Part shown: in pieces, positions 16,344-24,034 of the stretch
How the letters are laid out: each line of letters starts with the position of its first letter
How positions within the stretch are numbered: the first letter of the stretch is position 1
NCBI GenBank assembly: GCA_021323675.1
Contig: JAJPKP010000061.1
Location: forward strand, 75,955 to 139,954
DNA from: Pseudomonadota bacterium
GTDB lineage: Bacteria; Desulfobacterota; Binatia; Binatales; Binataceae
Direction: 5' to 3'
Length of the DNA stretch: 64,000 bases
The notes under the pieces: generated by a model
Told to the model about the DNA's origin: nothing
The model's input: only the letters and a program-made list of their open reading frames with translations
Databases searched by the model: none
Program-made: the position numbers and the translations under genes

Positions 16344-17990
16344 ATGACGGCCGCCCTGCGCTTCGGGGCGATTCTCGATTCGATCTCCATCGCGACGTGG
16401 CAAAGCGAATGCCTCGACGCGATGGTTCGGGAGAATCTCGCGCGACTCGAATTGGTCGTGCTCAATGACCTGCCTGTCGCGGACGGGCAATCGCGGACTG
16501 ATCGAGCCGCGTGGGCCATCTTCAAGCGTTGGTTCGGCGGGTGCCCGCTCGAGCGGCATGCGGGCATCGCTCCCCTTGCCGGCAAACGGCTTGTGAAGCT
16601 GTCGGATGGCTCGCGAGAAGCTGCGGATGAACTGAGCAGGCTGGATTTCGCGATTGATTTCAGCTCCCGAGCGCTGCCACCTTTCCGCGAGTTTCCGCGT
16701 CACGGAATCTGGTCGTTCAGCCACTCGCGATGCGACAGTTTCGCGTTACGCGAGCTTCTGGACCGCAAGACGGTATACGAGGTTGCCCTCGTATGCCGGA
16801 GGAGCGCAGGTCCTGACCGGGTTGTATTGCGCCGAGGATGGTTCGGAGTAGAGCGGCATTCCTACCGCGCGACGCGCCAGCAGATATTTGCGGGATGCCT
16901 GGATTTTCCAGCTTTGGCGTGCCGCCAGATCCTCGGCGGATCGCAGTTTCCTACGAAGAGCGGCGCCCCAGTCGCCACACGCAGTCATCGCGGCCTTGTG
17001 AGTCTGGCGGCAAAGGCCTCGCTCATGCTGTCCGCACGCGCGCTTCGCCTCCGGGCGTTCCGGGAATTCTTTCGCCGCCAGTGGAACATCGGAGTTGCTG
17101 ACGCGTCCCGCATCGATCCGTTTGTCGATGCCGCCGGACTCGGTGTGCGATGGCTCCCGCAGGGAGAAGGGCGTGACTTCGTCGCGGATTGCTTCATCCA
17201 TGCCGCCGGAGACCGACGGATCATCCTGGCGGAGTATGTAAGGGAGGAAGACGGGCGCGGCGTCATCGCCGCATGGCGCGGCCACGAAACGCGGTGGGAC
17301 TTCGCCGGTATCGTGATCGAGGAACCCGACGTCCACCTTTCTTATCCGTTCCTGTTCGATTTCGAAGGCGACACCTATTGCCTTCCGGAACGCGCCGAAG
17401 CCGGACCTCCTTTGCTCTATCGGGCGATTTCATTCCCCGATCGATGGGAACGAGTAGGTGAGATGCTGCCTGGGGTCAGGGCGATCGATCCGACGGTCTT
17501 CGAATATGACGGCCGCTGGTGGCTCGCTCACACCGATCCTGTCGATCGCCAGGGTCGCTTGATGATGTGGCACGCTTCTTCGCCGCTCGGCCCATGGAAG
17601 CCTCACCGTAAAAATCCGGTGAAGATCGATCCGCGGTCGGCGCGCGGTGCGGGCCGGCCGTTCATCTATCAAGGAGCTTTGATTCGGCCGGCCCAGGACT
17701 GCTCGGTCATCTACGGCGCAAGGATCGTCTTCAATTGGGTCGTGGAACTGACTCCCGAAACATTCAGCGAGGAGCCGACAGGTTCGTTGGCACCCGATCC
17801 GGGCGGTCCCTGTCGCCACGGATTGCACACCATTTCGATGGCGGGAGGCGTGGCGGCGATCGACGGCTCACGCTACGCGTTCGATCCGCTCGCGTGGCTT
17901 CGTTCGCGCCGGAGCAAGCGCAACAAGTCGGAGCGAATCAGGCGAGTTCAGGGTCCGCTCTCCGAACGACCGGCGCCTTTGGAGCTCTGA
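16344..17990 (+). CDS. GINT1-like beta-propeller protein (putative glycosyltransferase)
   Basis: A 548-residue protein whose C-terminal half (about residues 275-520) matches the bacterial relatives of the glucosamine inositolphosphorylceramide transferase N-domain, a GH43-like five-bladed propeller. Diagnostic stretches are EPDVHLSYPFLFDFEGDTYC, YDGRWWLAHTD, LGPWKPHRKNPVKIDPRSAR and RPAQDCSVIYGARIVF. The N-terminal 230 residues resemble the formyltransferase-like head often fused in such proteins (it contains FAIDFSSRALPPF and HGIWSFSHSRCDSF), but this part is less certain. These genes are repeatedly found in polysaccharide loci next to SxtJ/DUF5989 genes. I infer a role in transferring or modifying a glycan substituent; no catalytic activity has been read directly from the sequence. 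Confidence 0.7.
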   Translation: MTAALRFGAILDSISIATWQSECLDAMVRENLARLELVVLNDLPVADGQSRTDRAAWAIFKRWFGGCPLERHAGIAPLAGKRLVKLSDGSREAADELSRLDFAIDFSSRALPPFREFPRHGIWSFSHSRCDSFALRELLDRKTVYEVALVCRRSAGPDRVVLRRGWFGVERHSYRATRQQIFAGCLDFPALACRQILGGSQFPTKSGAPVATRSHRGLVSLAAKASLMLSARALRLRAFREFFRRQWNIGVADASRIDPFVDAAGLGVRWLPQGEGRDFVADCFIHAAGDRRIILAEYVREEDGRGVIAAWRGHETRWDFAGIVIEEPDVHLSYPFLFDFEGDTYCLPERAEAGPPLLYRAISFPDRWERVGEMLPGVRAIDPTVFEYDGRWWLAHTDPVDRQGRLMMWHASSPLGPWKPHRKNPVKIDPRSARGAGRPFIYQGALIRPAQDCSVIYGARIVFNWVVELTPETFSEEPTGSLAPDPGGPCRHGLHTISMAGGVAAIDGSRYAFDPLAWLRSRRSKRNKSERIRRVQGPLSERPAPLEL

Positions 17991-18008
17991 GCGATCGGCG
18001 TTCTTGCG

Positions 18009-19211
18009 ATGCCAAAGAGGATGACGGTGTGGATGCTGTTCAGTCTGTATCCGCCTTACACGGGTGGCGCGGCGACCTATTCGGAGATTCTCGCGCGGGA
18101 GCTCTGCGAGCTTGATGAAATAGGGCGCGTCGTTCTTCTGACCGAATATCATCCGAACCACTTTTTTGTGCGTACCGAAAAACTTGCGATTCTCGGCATT
18201 CTTCCCCGGCGCGACAGTCTCGTGCGAAAAAATCCGATTCTGCATGCGGCCACGTTCGCGATCACTCAGAGCATCATCTTCTGCCTGCTGATCTGGATCG
18301 CAATGCGAAGAGGCCGGCACCTCGTCCATTTTCACAATCGCTACATCTACCGGTGGACTACGGTTATGGTCGGCCTTTTGGGGATTCCCGCGGTCGCCGA
18401 CGTGCGCGATCGATTCTTCGATCCGCGTGCGATAGCCGCCTGGCCGGCGATTATCTGCGTGTCCGAAGGCGTCCGCGAAAAGATCGCTGCCGAGGCTTCG
18501 GCGGAGCGAATCACTCGGGTGCCGATGCCGATCGATTTGGATGAATTGCGCCGTCCAAGGCGCGCGGTGCGGGGCCTGCGGCCATATTTCCTTTTCGTGG
18601 GGAGGGCGGTCGAGGCAAAAGGGGTGCGCGAGCTGCTCGCCGCGTATTTTCAATATCGAACGCGCTACGGCGCCCACTCGCCCGATCTGTTCTTTGCCGG
18701 ATTGAATGAATTTCCGGCTCTCGAAACTCTCGCCGCAAGGGTTAAATCGATCCGCCTGTTGGGAGCGCTTCGCCGAGAAGAAGTACTGGCGCTGATGGCT
18801 GGCGCTGATCGCGTCATCCTTCCTTCTCGAAGCGAGGGATTGCCTCGCAGTTGTATCGAGGCGATTGGTCTCGGCGTTCCCGTCGTATGTCCGCCCGGTG
18901 TAAGAGAGTTCGATCGGTATTGTCCCAAAGCCGTGCTTCCTGAGATTTCCGAGGCGGCGATACTGGAGATGCTCGAGCGACCTCGGCAATCGCTCAAGGT
19001 CAATTCATATCCAATCGAGATGCACGATCGCCGTCGATGCGTTCAGCTTACGCTCTCGGTCTATAGGCGCGCCTTGGGGGAACCGCAGGCTGGCGCAAAT
19101 GAGAAATCGCCGCAGCACCGTGGGCAGAACAGAGTCGCCATTTCGCACCCCGATGCCGAAGCGGTCGCGCACGCGCATCGCGACGAACGACGGCCTCATA
19201 ATCGAGCTTGA
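18009..19211 (+). CDS. Glycosyltransferase family 4
   Basis: A 400-residue GT-B glycosyltransferase. The N-domain opens with WMLFSLYPPYTGGAATYSEI; the second domain contains FLFVGRAVEAKGVRELLAAY and LPSRSEGLPRSCIEAIGLGV with the conserved EX7E. A hydrophobic helix at about residues 80-98 (FAITQSIIFCLLIWIAM) may be membrane-associated. The last 40 residues are polar, low complexity and overlap the start of the next gene by four bases, so the tail may be non-essential. It adds one residue of the repeat unit; donor unknown. Confidence 0.83.
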   Translation: MPKRMTVWMLFSLYPPYTGGAATYSEILARELCELDEIGRVVLLTEYHPNHFFVRTEKLAILGILPRRDSLVRKNPILHAATFAITQSIIFCLLIWIAMRRGRHLVHFHNRYIYRWTTVMVGLLGIPAVADVRDRFFDPRAIAAWPAIICVSEGVREKIAAEASAERITRVPMPIDLDELRRPRRAVRGLRPYFLFVGRAVEAKGVRELLAAYFQYRTRYGAHSPDLFFAGLNEFPALETLAARVKSIRLLGALRREEVLALMAGADRVILPSRSEGLPRSCIEAIGLGVPVVCPPGVREFDRYCPKAVLPEISEAAILEMLERPRQSLKVNSYPIEMHDRRRCVQLTLSVYRRALGEPQAGANEKSPQHRGQNRVAISHPDAEAVAHAHRDERRPHNRA

Positions 19212-20551
19212 CGATATCGCGGAGAGGAGCGCTGCAGGTGTCCTCGCGCGGATGGCTGATTTTCGTCGTATGGATACTCGCGCCGGTCATCGTTGCCAAA
19301 GTCGCGGATATCAAGGCGATCGAAGCGGTTCTGATGCTGCTGTTCGGATGGTGCGGCCTGGACGTAGTGACGGGAGGGGAATTCAAGCTGGAACGTCCGC
19401 TCGCGATTCTTCTGGCACAATGGGCGGTCTTTCTGGCTGCCGCCTCGCTGCTCGCCGTGATCAGCCTGCGGCTGGAGTTCCATCCACCCACCGTTGCGAA
19501 AGGAAACCTGCTGCATTCGCCTCCTTTCACGTCCGCCGCGATTCTGATGGAGACCCTCTTGTGCGTCGGCGCGCTCGTGTTTTTTGCGCAGATGATGGGT
19601 CGTGATGCGCGGCTTTTGCGCCTGGCCGCAAGACTCTATGTGTGGATCGGAGTCCTCTACGCAACCTACGCGATCATAAGCTGGACCGCGCTCGTTTTCT
19701 CTCACGCCGACTTGATCGGCGCCTACCTGACCGACAGCGGTGTCGCCAGAGCGCGCGCGCTGTTTGCCGAGGGAGGCGAGTTCGGTCTCTATGCGGTCAG
19801 CGTGATCCTTATGGGGGCGTTTCGGCGATACGTTCTCAAAGACATGAGTCGCGCGGCTTTCTGGGCCGTTGTCGTTCCGGTGCTGTTGCTGAGCATGATT
19901 CTGTCGAAGTCGAAGGCTGGCGCGTTGTGCCTTATCGGCATATTCGCCTGGCGATCGGTCGTCCGCATGCGCATCCGTTATCTGCCCCTGATGGCCGCGG
20001 TCGCGCTTCTGCTCGTATGGACCACGCCTATAGTCGCCGGACTCGAGGGATACTGGATCATTTATCAGCACTTCGATGAGGTCGTGGCGACCCACGCCCA
20101 GGATCCCAGTATCGGATCGGGCCGGGCGGCCGCGGTAAGCGTGATGCCCAAGCTCGTGAAGCTGCATCCATTCCTGGGCGTCGGAATAGGCAATTACGGA
20201 CTCGTGAGAAACGATCCCGAGGTTGGAATTCCGGGTTCGGATGAAATCCTGGATCGAGCGGGAATCGGGCTGCTCAGCTATACCGGCGAATTAGGGCTGC
20301 CATTGTTTGCATATTTGGTGTGGCTTGTGGCGCGACCGTGGCGGATCGTGCGGAAGGCAAAGCCGCGCCTGCCGGAACTGGCGATCGTCCTGGCCGCGTT
20401 CCAGTTATTCGCGCAGGGAATCGAAGTTCAGATCACGTTCGTGTACCCGTGGCTCGTGAGCGCGATAGCCCTGGGGTATTTCCTGTGTGAGCGCGATGCG
20501 GCGGTACGCAGATGTCGCACCTGCGCTTCGATTCAACTGGGTACAATTTAG
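19208..20551 (+). CDS. O-antigen ligase / Wzy-type polymerase family protein
   Basis: A 447-residue polytopic membrane protein with about 10-12 predicted helices. The large periplasmic loop contains the family signatures RARALFAEGGEFGLYAV and GSGRAAAVSVMPKLVKLHP followed by FLGVGIGNYGLVRN, which resemble the conserved Arg/His loops of O-antigen ligase and Wzy proteins. In this locus, with Wzz, flippase and priming transferase present, the polymerase role (joining repeat units on undecaprenyl diphosphate at the periplasmic face) is more likely than ligation to lipid A. The TTG start overlaps the upstream stop (TTGA); a start further inside is possible because the first 12 residues are not conserved. 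Confidence 0.8.
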   Translation: MTISRRGALQVSSRGWLIFVVWILAPVIVAKVADIKAIEAVLMLLFGWCGLDVVTGGEFKLERPLAILLAQWAVFLAAASLLAVISLRLEFHPPTVAKGNLLHSPPFTSAAILMETLLCVGALVFFAQMMGRDARLLRLAARLYVWIGVLYATYAIISWTALVFSHADLIGAYLTDSGVARARALFAEGGEFGLYAVSVILMGAFRRYVLKDMSRAAFWAVVVPVLLLSMILSKSKAGALCLIGIFAWRSVVRMRIRYLPLMAAVALLLVWTTPIVAGLEGYWIIYQHFDEVVATHAQDPSIGSGRAAAVSVMPKLVKLHPFLGVGIGNYGLVRNDPEVGIPGSDEILDRAGIGLLSYTGELGLPLFAYLVWLVARPWRIVRKAKPRLPELAIVLAAFQLFAQGIEVQITFVYPWLVSAIALGYFLCERDAAVRRCRTCASIQLGTI

Positions 20552-20601
20552 CTAACTATCTCAGTTTTCTTTCCGGGCAACCTAACAAGCCGCAAACCAC
20601 A

Positions 20602-20618
20602 TCGTCCGCGACGGACGA
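20602..20618. promoter_or_regulatory. Short inverted repeat before the 6-dehydrogenase gene
   Basis: A 7-bp perfect inverted repeat, TCGTCCG-CGA-CGGACGA, in the 142-bp gap between the polymerase and 6-dehydrogenase genes, one of the larger gaps in the locus. It is not followed by a T-run, so it is not a classical terminator. It could be an operator or an mRNA hairpin; this is only a structural observation. Confidence 0.3.
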
Positions 20619-20693
20619 AGAAGTGCGTTGTCGTCTTGGCTCCGCGCGACACCGGCGAGTGCCGTTCGGGTGTTTCGTGGAGTGTCAAGGCGG

Positions 20694-22025
20694 ATGAGAG
20701 GATGTGTGAGTATCGCAGATCAAGCTATCGAGAAGTTCGAAAAACGGACCGCACGTGTTGGTGTGCTTGGTCTCGGCTATGCCGGCTTGCCGCTCGCCTG
20801 CACTTTCGCCGAGAGCGGTGTAACAACCGTCGGATTCGACATCGATTCCGCGAAGATAGAAAAGTTGTCGCGCGGCGAGAGCTATATCGGACACATCTCA
20901 TCAGATCGCCTGTCGAGAATCGTAAAGAACGGGAGATTTTACCCGGCGCCGGATTTCGCCGATCTCAGAAACTGCGATGCCGCAATAATCTGCGTTCCCA
21001 CTCCGTTGGGCGAAGGCCGTGTCCCGGACCTGACCTATGTTATCGACACCACGAAGGCGGTCGCTCAGCACCTTCATCGGGGACAACTCGTGGTTTTGGA
21101 GAGCACGACGTACCCCGGGACGGTGGACGAAGTCATGTTGCCAATCCTGGGCGAGCGCGGATTACGAGCAGGAGAGGAAATATTTCTCGCGTTCTCTCCG
21201 GAACGGGAAGATCCCGCCAACGCGAAATTTTGCACCCGATCGATCCCTAAAGTAGTCGGAGGAGTGACGCCGAAGTGCCGCGAGGTGGCGTGCGCTGCCT
21301 ATCGCATCGCGATCGACAAAATCGTTCCCGTGTCGTCGGCGCGAGTCGCGGAAGCGGCCAAGCTGCTGGAGAATATCTATCGATGCGTCAATATCGCGCT
21401 CGTGAATGAGCTCAAGCTGCTGTTCGACAGGATGGGTATTGACGTGTGGGAGGTGATCTCGGCCGCTTCAACCAAACCATTCGGGTTCACGCCCTTCTAT
21501 CCGGGCCCGGGTCTGGGCGGTCATTGTATCCCTGTCGATCCGTTCTATTTGTCGTGGAAGGCGCGTCAATACAATTTCGAGACAAAGTTCATCGAGCTGG
21601 CCGGAGAGGTGAACACGGCGATGCCGGGGTATGTGGTGGACCGGCTTTCGAAGGCTCTCGAAGCGCGAGGCAAACCGCTGGACGGTTCGAGCGTGTTGCT
21701 GATCGGAGTTGCTTACAAGCGTGATGTGGAGGACGTTCGGGAGTCGCCGGCGCTGGCGATGATTCAATTACTCGAGAGCGCGGCGGCAAAGGTCAGCTAC
21801 TACGATCCCTTCGTCCCGGTTTTGAAATCTCGCCATCTGTTTGCGCCGATGCGATCGGTCGAGCTTACGCAGGAGGCGCTCAAGCGAGCGGATGCGGTAG
21901 TTGTCGTCACCGACCACAGCAATGTGGACTACGAGATGATCGTCGCCAATGCGCAACTGGTGATCGACACGCGCAACGCGACAGCAGGCTGCCGCCCCGG
22001 GGCCAACAACGTCATCACCGCCTAG
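20694..22025 (+). CDS. UDP-N-acetylglucosamine 6-dehydrogenase-like protein (WbpA family)
   Basis: A 443-residue nucleotide-sugar dehydrogenase of the UDPGDH/WbpA group. Domains are the NAD-binding fold (GVLGLGYAGLPLACTFAESG), the central domain with AFSPEREDPANAKF and ENIYRCVNIALVNELKLL, the catalytic block PGPGLGGHCIPVDPFYL with Cys and Lys/Asn partners, and the C-terminal UDP-binding domain with IGVAYKRDVEDVRESPA. The pattern is closer to WbpA than to UDP-glucose dehydrogenase. It oxidises C6 of a UDP-(N-acetyl)hexose in two steps to a uronic acid. The ATG at 20694 has an AAGG element just upstream; the GTG at 20706 is an alternative start. Confidence 0.85.
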   Translation: MRGCVSIADQAIEKFEKRTARVGVLGLGYAGLPLACTFAESGVTTVGFDIDSAKIEKLSRGESYIGHISSDRLSRIVKNGRFYPAPDFADLRNCDAAIICVPTPLGEGRVPDLTYVIDTTKAVAQHLHRGQLVVLESTTYPGTVDEVMLPILGERGLRAGEEIFLAFSPEREDPANAKFCTRSIPKVVGGVTPKCREVACAAYRIAIDKIVPVSSARVAEAAKLLENIYRCVNIALVNELKLLFDRMGIDVWEVISAASTKPFGFTPFYPGPGLGGHCIPVDPFYLSWKARQYNFETKFIELAGEVNTAMPGYVVDRLSKALEARGKPLDGSSVLLIGVAYKRDVEDVRESPALAMIQLLESAAAKVSYYDPFVPVLKSRHLFAPMRSVELTQEALKRADAVVVVTDHSNVDYEMIVANAQLVIDTRNATAGCRPGANNVITA

Positions 22026-22071
22026 CAGCTTCAGATACACTCTCGCGCGGAAGGAGCGACAGGAGCGGGAA

Positions 22072-22815
22072 ATGCCCGATAACCGGCCAGACAGATCGAA
22101 TCCGGAGGACCTGATAAGAGAATTCGACGGCGGAGACCCGGTCGAATTGCTTCGATGGGCCGCGCGGCGGTTTGGAAAGAGGCTCGCGCTCTGCTCCTCC
22201 TTCGGTCCCGAGAGCATCGTGATTCTGCACATGTTCTCGCGGATCGGGGCTCCCGTCCGCATCTTCACCCTCGATACCGGGCGGCTATACCCCGAAACGT
22301 ACGCGCTGATGGAACGTTGCGAAGCGTTCTTCCGCGCTTCCATCGAGGTTTTCAGCGCCGATCCGGAGCGGGTGCGCGAGATGGTGTCCGCCCACGGCAT
22401 CAACCTCTTCTTTCGAAGTCCCCAACTGCGCCGCCTCTGTTGCGAAGTGCGCAAAGTTGAGCCGTTGAGGCGCGCTCTGAACGGCGTGGATGCATGGATT
22501 ACGGGATTGCGCCGCGATCAGAGCCATAGCCGCAGCCAGGTTCAGCTTGTCGAGCGCGACGACGACCACGGCGGTCTGATTAAACTCAACCCGCTCGCCG
22601 ACTGGACGGAAGAGATGGTGTGGAAATATGTAAGGGAGGAGGGGCTGCCGTATAACGAGCTGCACGACAAGGGATACCGCAGCATCGGATGCGCGCCTTG
22701 CACGCGTCCGACCGGCCCATGCAATGATTTTCGCGCGGGCCGATGGTGGTGGGAAAATGGATCGAACGCGAAGGAGTGCGGTATTCATTCCTACCGGCGC
22801 CCCGGTATCGAATGA
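22072..22815 (+). CDS. cysH: Adenylyl-sulfate (APS) reductase, [4Fe-4S] type
   Basis: A 247-residue CysH protein. The PP-loop appears as ALCSSFGPESIVILHM; the paired Cys123-Cys124 in RLCCEVRKVEPL and Cys207/Cys210 in GCAPCTRP are the four ligands of the [4Fe-4S] cluster that marks bacterial assimilatory APS reductases; the catalytic cysteine is Cys236 in the C-terminal KECGIH. The enzyme reduces APS to sulfite and AMP using thioredoxin. No other sulfate-assimilation gene (sulfurylase, kinase, sulfite reductase, transporter) is adjacent, whereas a UDP-sulfoquinovose synthase that needs sulfite is encoded in the same locus. I therefore infer that it supplies sulfite for a sulfonated sugar, though it could also serve cysteine synthesis. 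Confidence 0.92.
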   Translation: MPDNRPDRSNPEDLIREFDGGDPVELLRWAARRFGKRLALCSSFGPESIVILHMFSRIGAPVRIFTLDTGRLYPETYALMERCEAFFRASIEVFSADPERVREMVSAHGINLFFRSPQLRRLCCEVRKVEPLRRALNGVDAWITGLRRDQSHSRSQVQLVERDDDHGGLIKLNPLADWTEEMVWKYVREEGLPYNELHDKGYRSIGCAPCTRPTGPCNDFRAGRWWWENGSNAKECGIHSYRRPGIE

Positions 22816-22857
22816 AGCGGACGTGAATCCAACCGTAATCGTTCCGCGCGGAGCGTC

Positions 22858-23973
22858 ATGACGATTCCGCTATCGTCCGCGACGGTGGTGATCGACTCCC
22901 GGCTGGGTTCTGGAATAGGCAGAATCGTAAAGAACGTCGTTCCTCGTATCGCGAACCAGGTAAAGCGGCTGATCCTCCTTGGCCGCGAGGACCCGCGCGA
23001 GGCCTGGAATATCGGCGCTGCCAATGTCGAATACGTAAAGTACGATGCGCGAGCCTACAGCCTCGCGGAGCAATATCGATTTCCGTTGGCGCGCGCCATA
23101 CGCGCGGACCTTCTGCACGTTCCGCACTACAATGTTCCGCTGTTATGGCCTAAGCCGTTGGTGGTGACCGTGAATGATTTGACGCAGTTCACACCGGAAT
23201 TCGGCGCAGGCCGCATCAAGCGCGCGTTCGCAAGATCGTTCATCGCCTGGGCGCTGTGGCGGGCCAACCAGATCCTGACGATATCGCATTACGTGCGCGG
23301 TGATTTCATCCGTCAATATGGAGCGAGGGCCGCGCGTCTCAGCGTCTGCCATCCAGGGGTGGATCCGAAGATCTTTCGGCCGATCGAGAAGCGGAGGGCG
23401 CTGGAGCAGGTCGGAAACGAACTGGGAATCAAATTTCCGTTCGTCCTGTGTGTCGGGAGCGTCCGGCCGAACAAGAACGTGGCCGGATTGATCGCCGCCT
23501 TTTCCATTGCGAGGCGACAGCCCGGCTTTGAGCATCACCTTGTGATTGCCGGAGAGCGCGAAGGCTTCATGACTGCCGCGAGATTGGCAATTCCGCCGGA
23601 GGTGAGAGAGTGCGTTGTTTTCACTGGCTATGTCCCGGATCGCATGCTTCCCGTCCTGTATGCGGCCGCCGACGTGTTCGTGCTTCCCTCTTTGTCGGAA
23701 GGATTCGGTATCCCGCTGCTGGAGGCGATGGCGTGCGGCACCCCGACCGTGGCCTCAAATCGTACTGCTTTGCCCGAGGTGGCAGGTGACGCGGCCTTGA
23801 TGGTCGATCCGTGCGACACGGAACAACTCGCATCCGCGATAGTCCGGGCGGCCCGCGATGAGAAGCTGCGCACATGCCTGATCGATGCGGGCAAGCGGCG
23901 CGCCGCTCGCTTCGACTGGGATCAGACGGCGGAACGCCACCTCGAAGCGTACAGCAGGGCGCTGAACTCCTGA
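22858..23973 (+). CDS. Glycosyltransferase family 4
   Basis: A 371-residue GT-B glycosyltransferase. The N-terminal domain contains VVIDSRLGSGIGRIVKNVVP and ADLLHVPHYNVPLLWPKPLV; the C-terminal domain has FVLCVGSVRPNKNVAGLIAA and SLSEGFGIPLLEAMACGTPT with EX7E. This pattern is common in mannosyl- and glucosyltransferases of surface polysaccharide loci. An upstream GGAG four bases before the ATG provides a ribosome binding site, if a tight one. It directly follows the APS reductase gene; substrate is unknown. Confidence 0.86.
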   Translation: MTIPLSSATVVIDSRLGSGIGRIVKNVVPRIANQVKRLILLGREDPREAWNIGAANVEYVKYDARAYSLAEQYRFPLARAIRADLLHVPHYNVPLLWPKPLVVTVNDLTQFTPEFGAGRIKRAFARSFIAWALWRANQILTISHYVRGDFIRQYGARAARLSVCHPGVDPKIFRPIEKRRALEQVGNELGIKFPFVLCVGSVRPNKNVAGLIAAFSIARRQPGFEHHLVIAGEREGFMTAARLAIPPEVRECVVFTGYVPDRMLPVLYAAADVFVLPSLSEGFGIPLLEAMACGTPTVASNRTALPEVAGDAALMVDPCDTEQLASAIVRAARDEKLRTCLIDAGKRRAARFDWDQTAERHLEAYSRALNS

Positions 23974-24034
23974 ATGGTTACATCGCGGATGCCCGGGGCT
24001 GACCGCTCCAACTATCCGGAGTGAGTATAGGCGA

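Noticed and set aside
20512..20697. Small + strand frame between the polymerase and 6-dehydrogenase genes
   Set aside because: No ribosome binding site and no recognisable protein features; it overlaps both neighbours.
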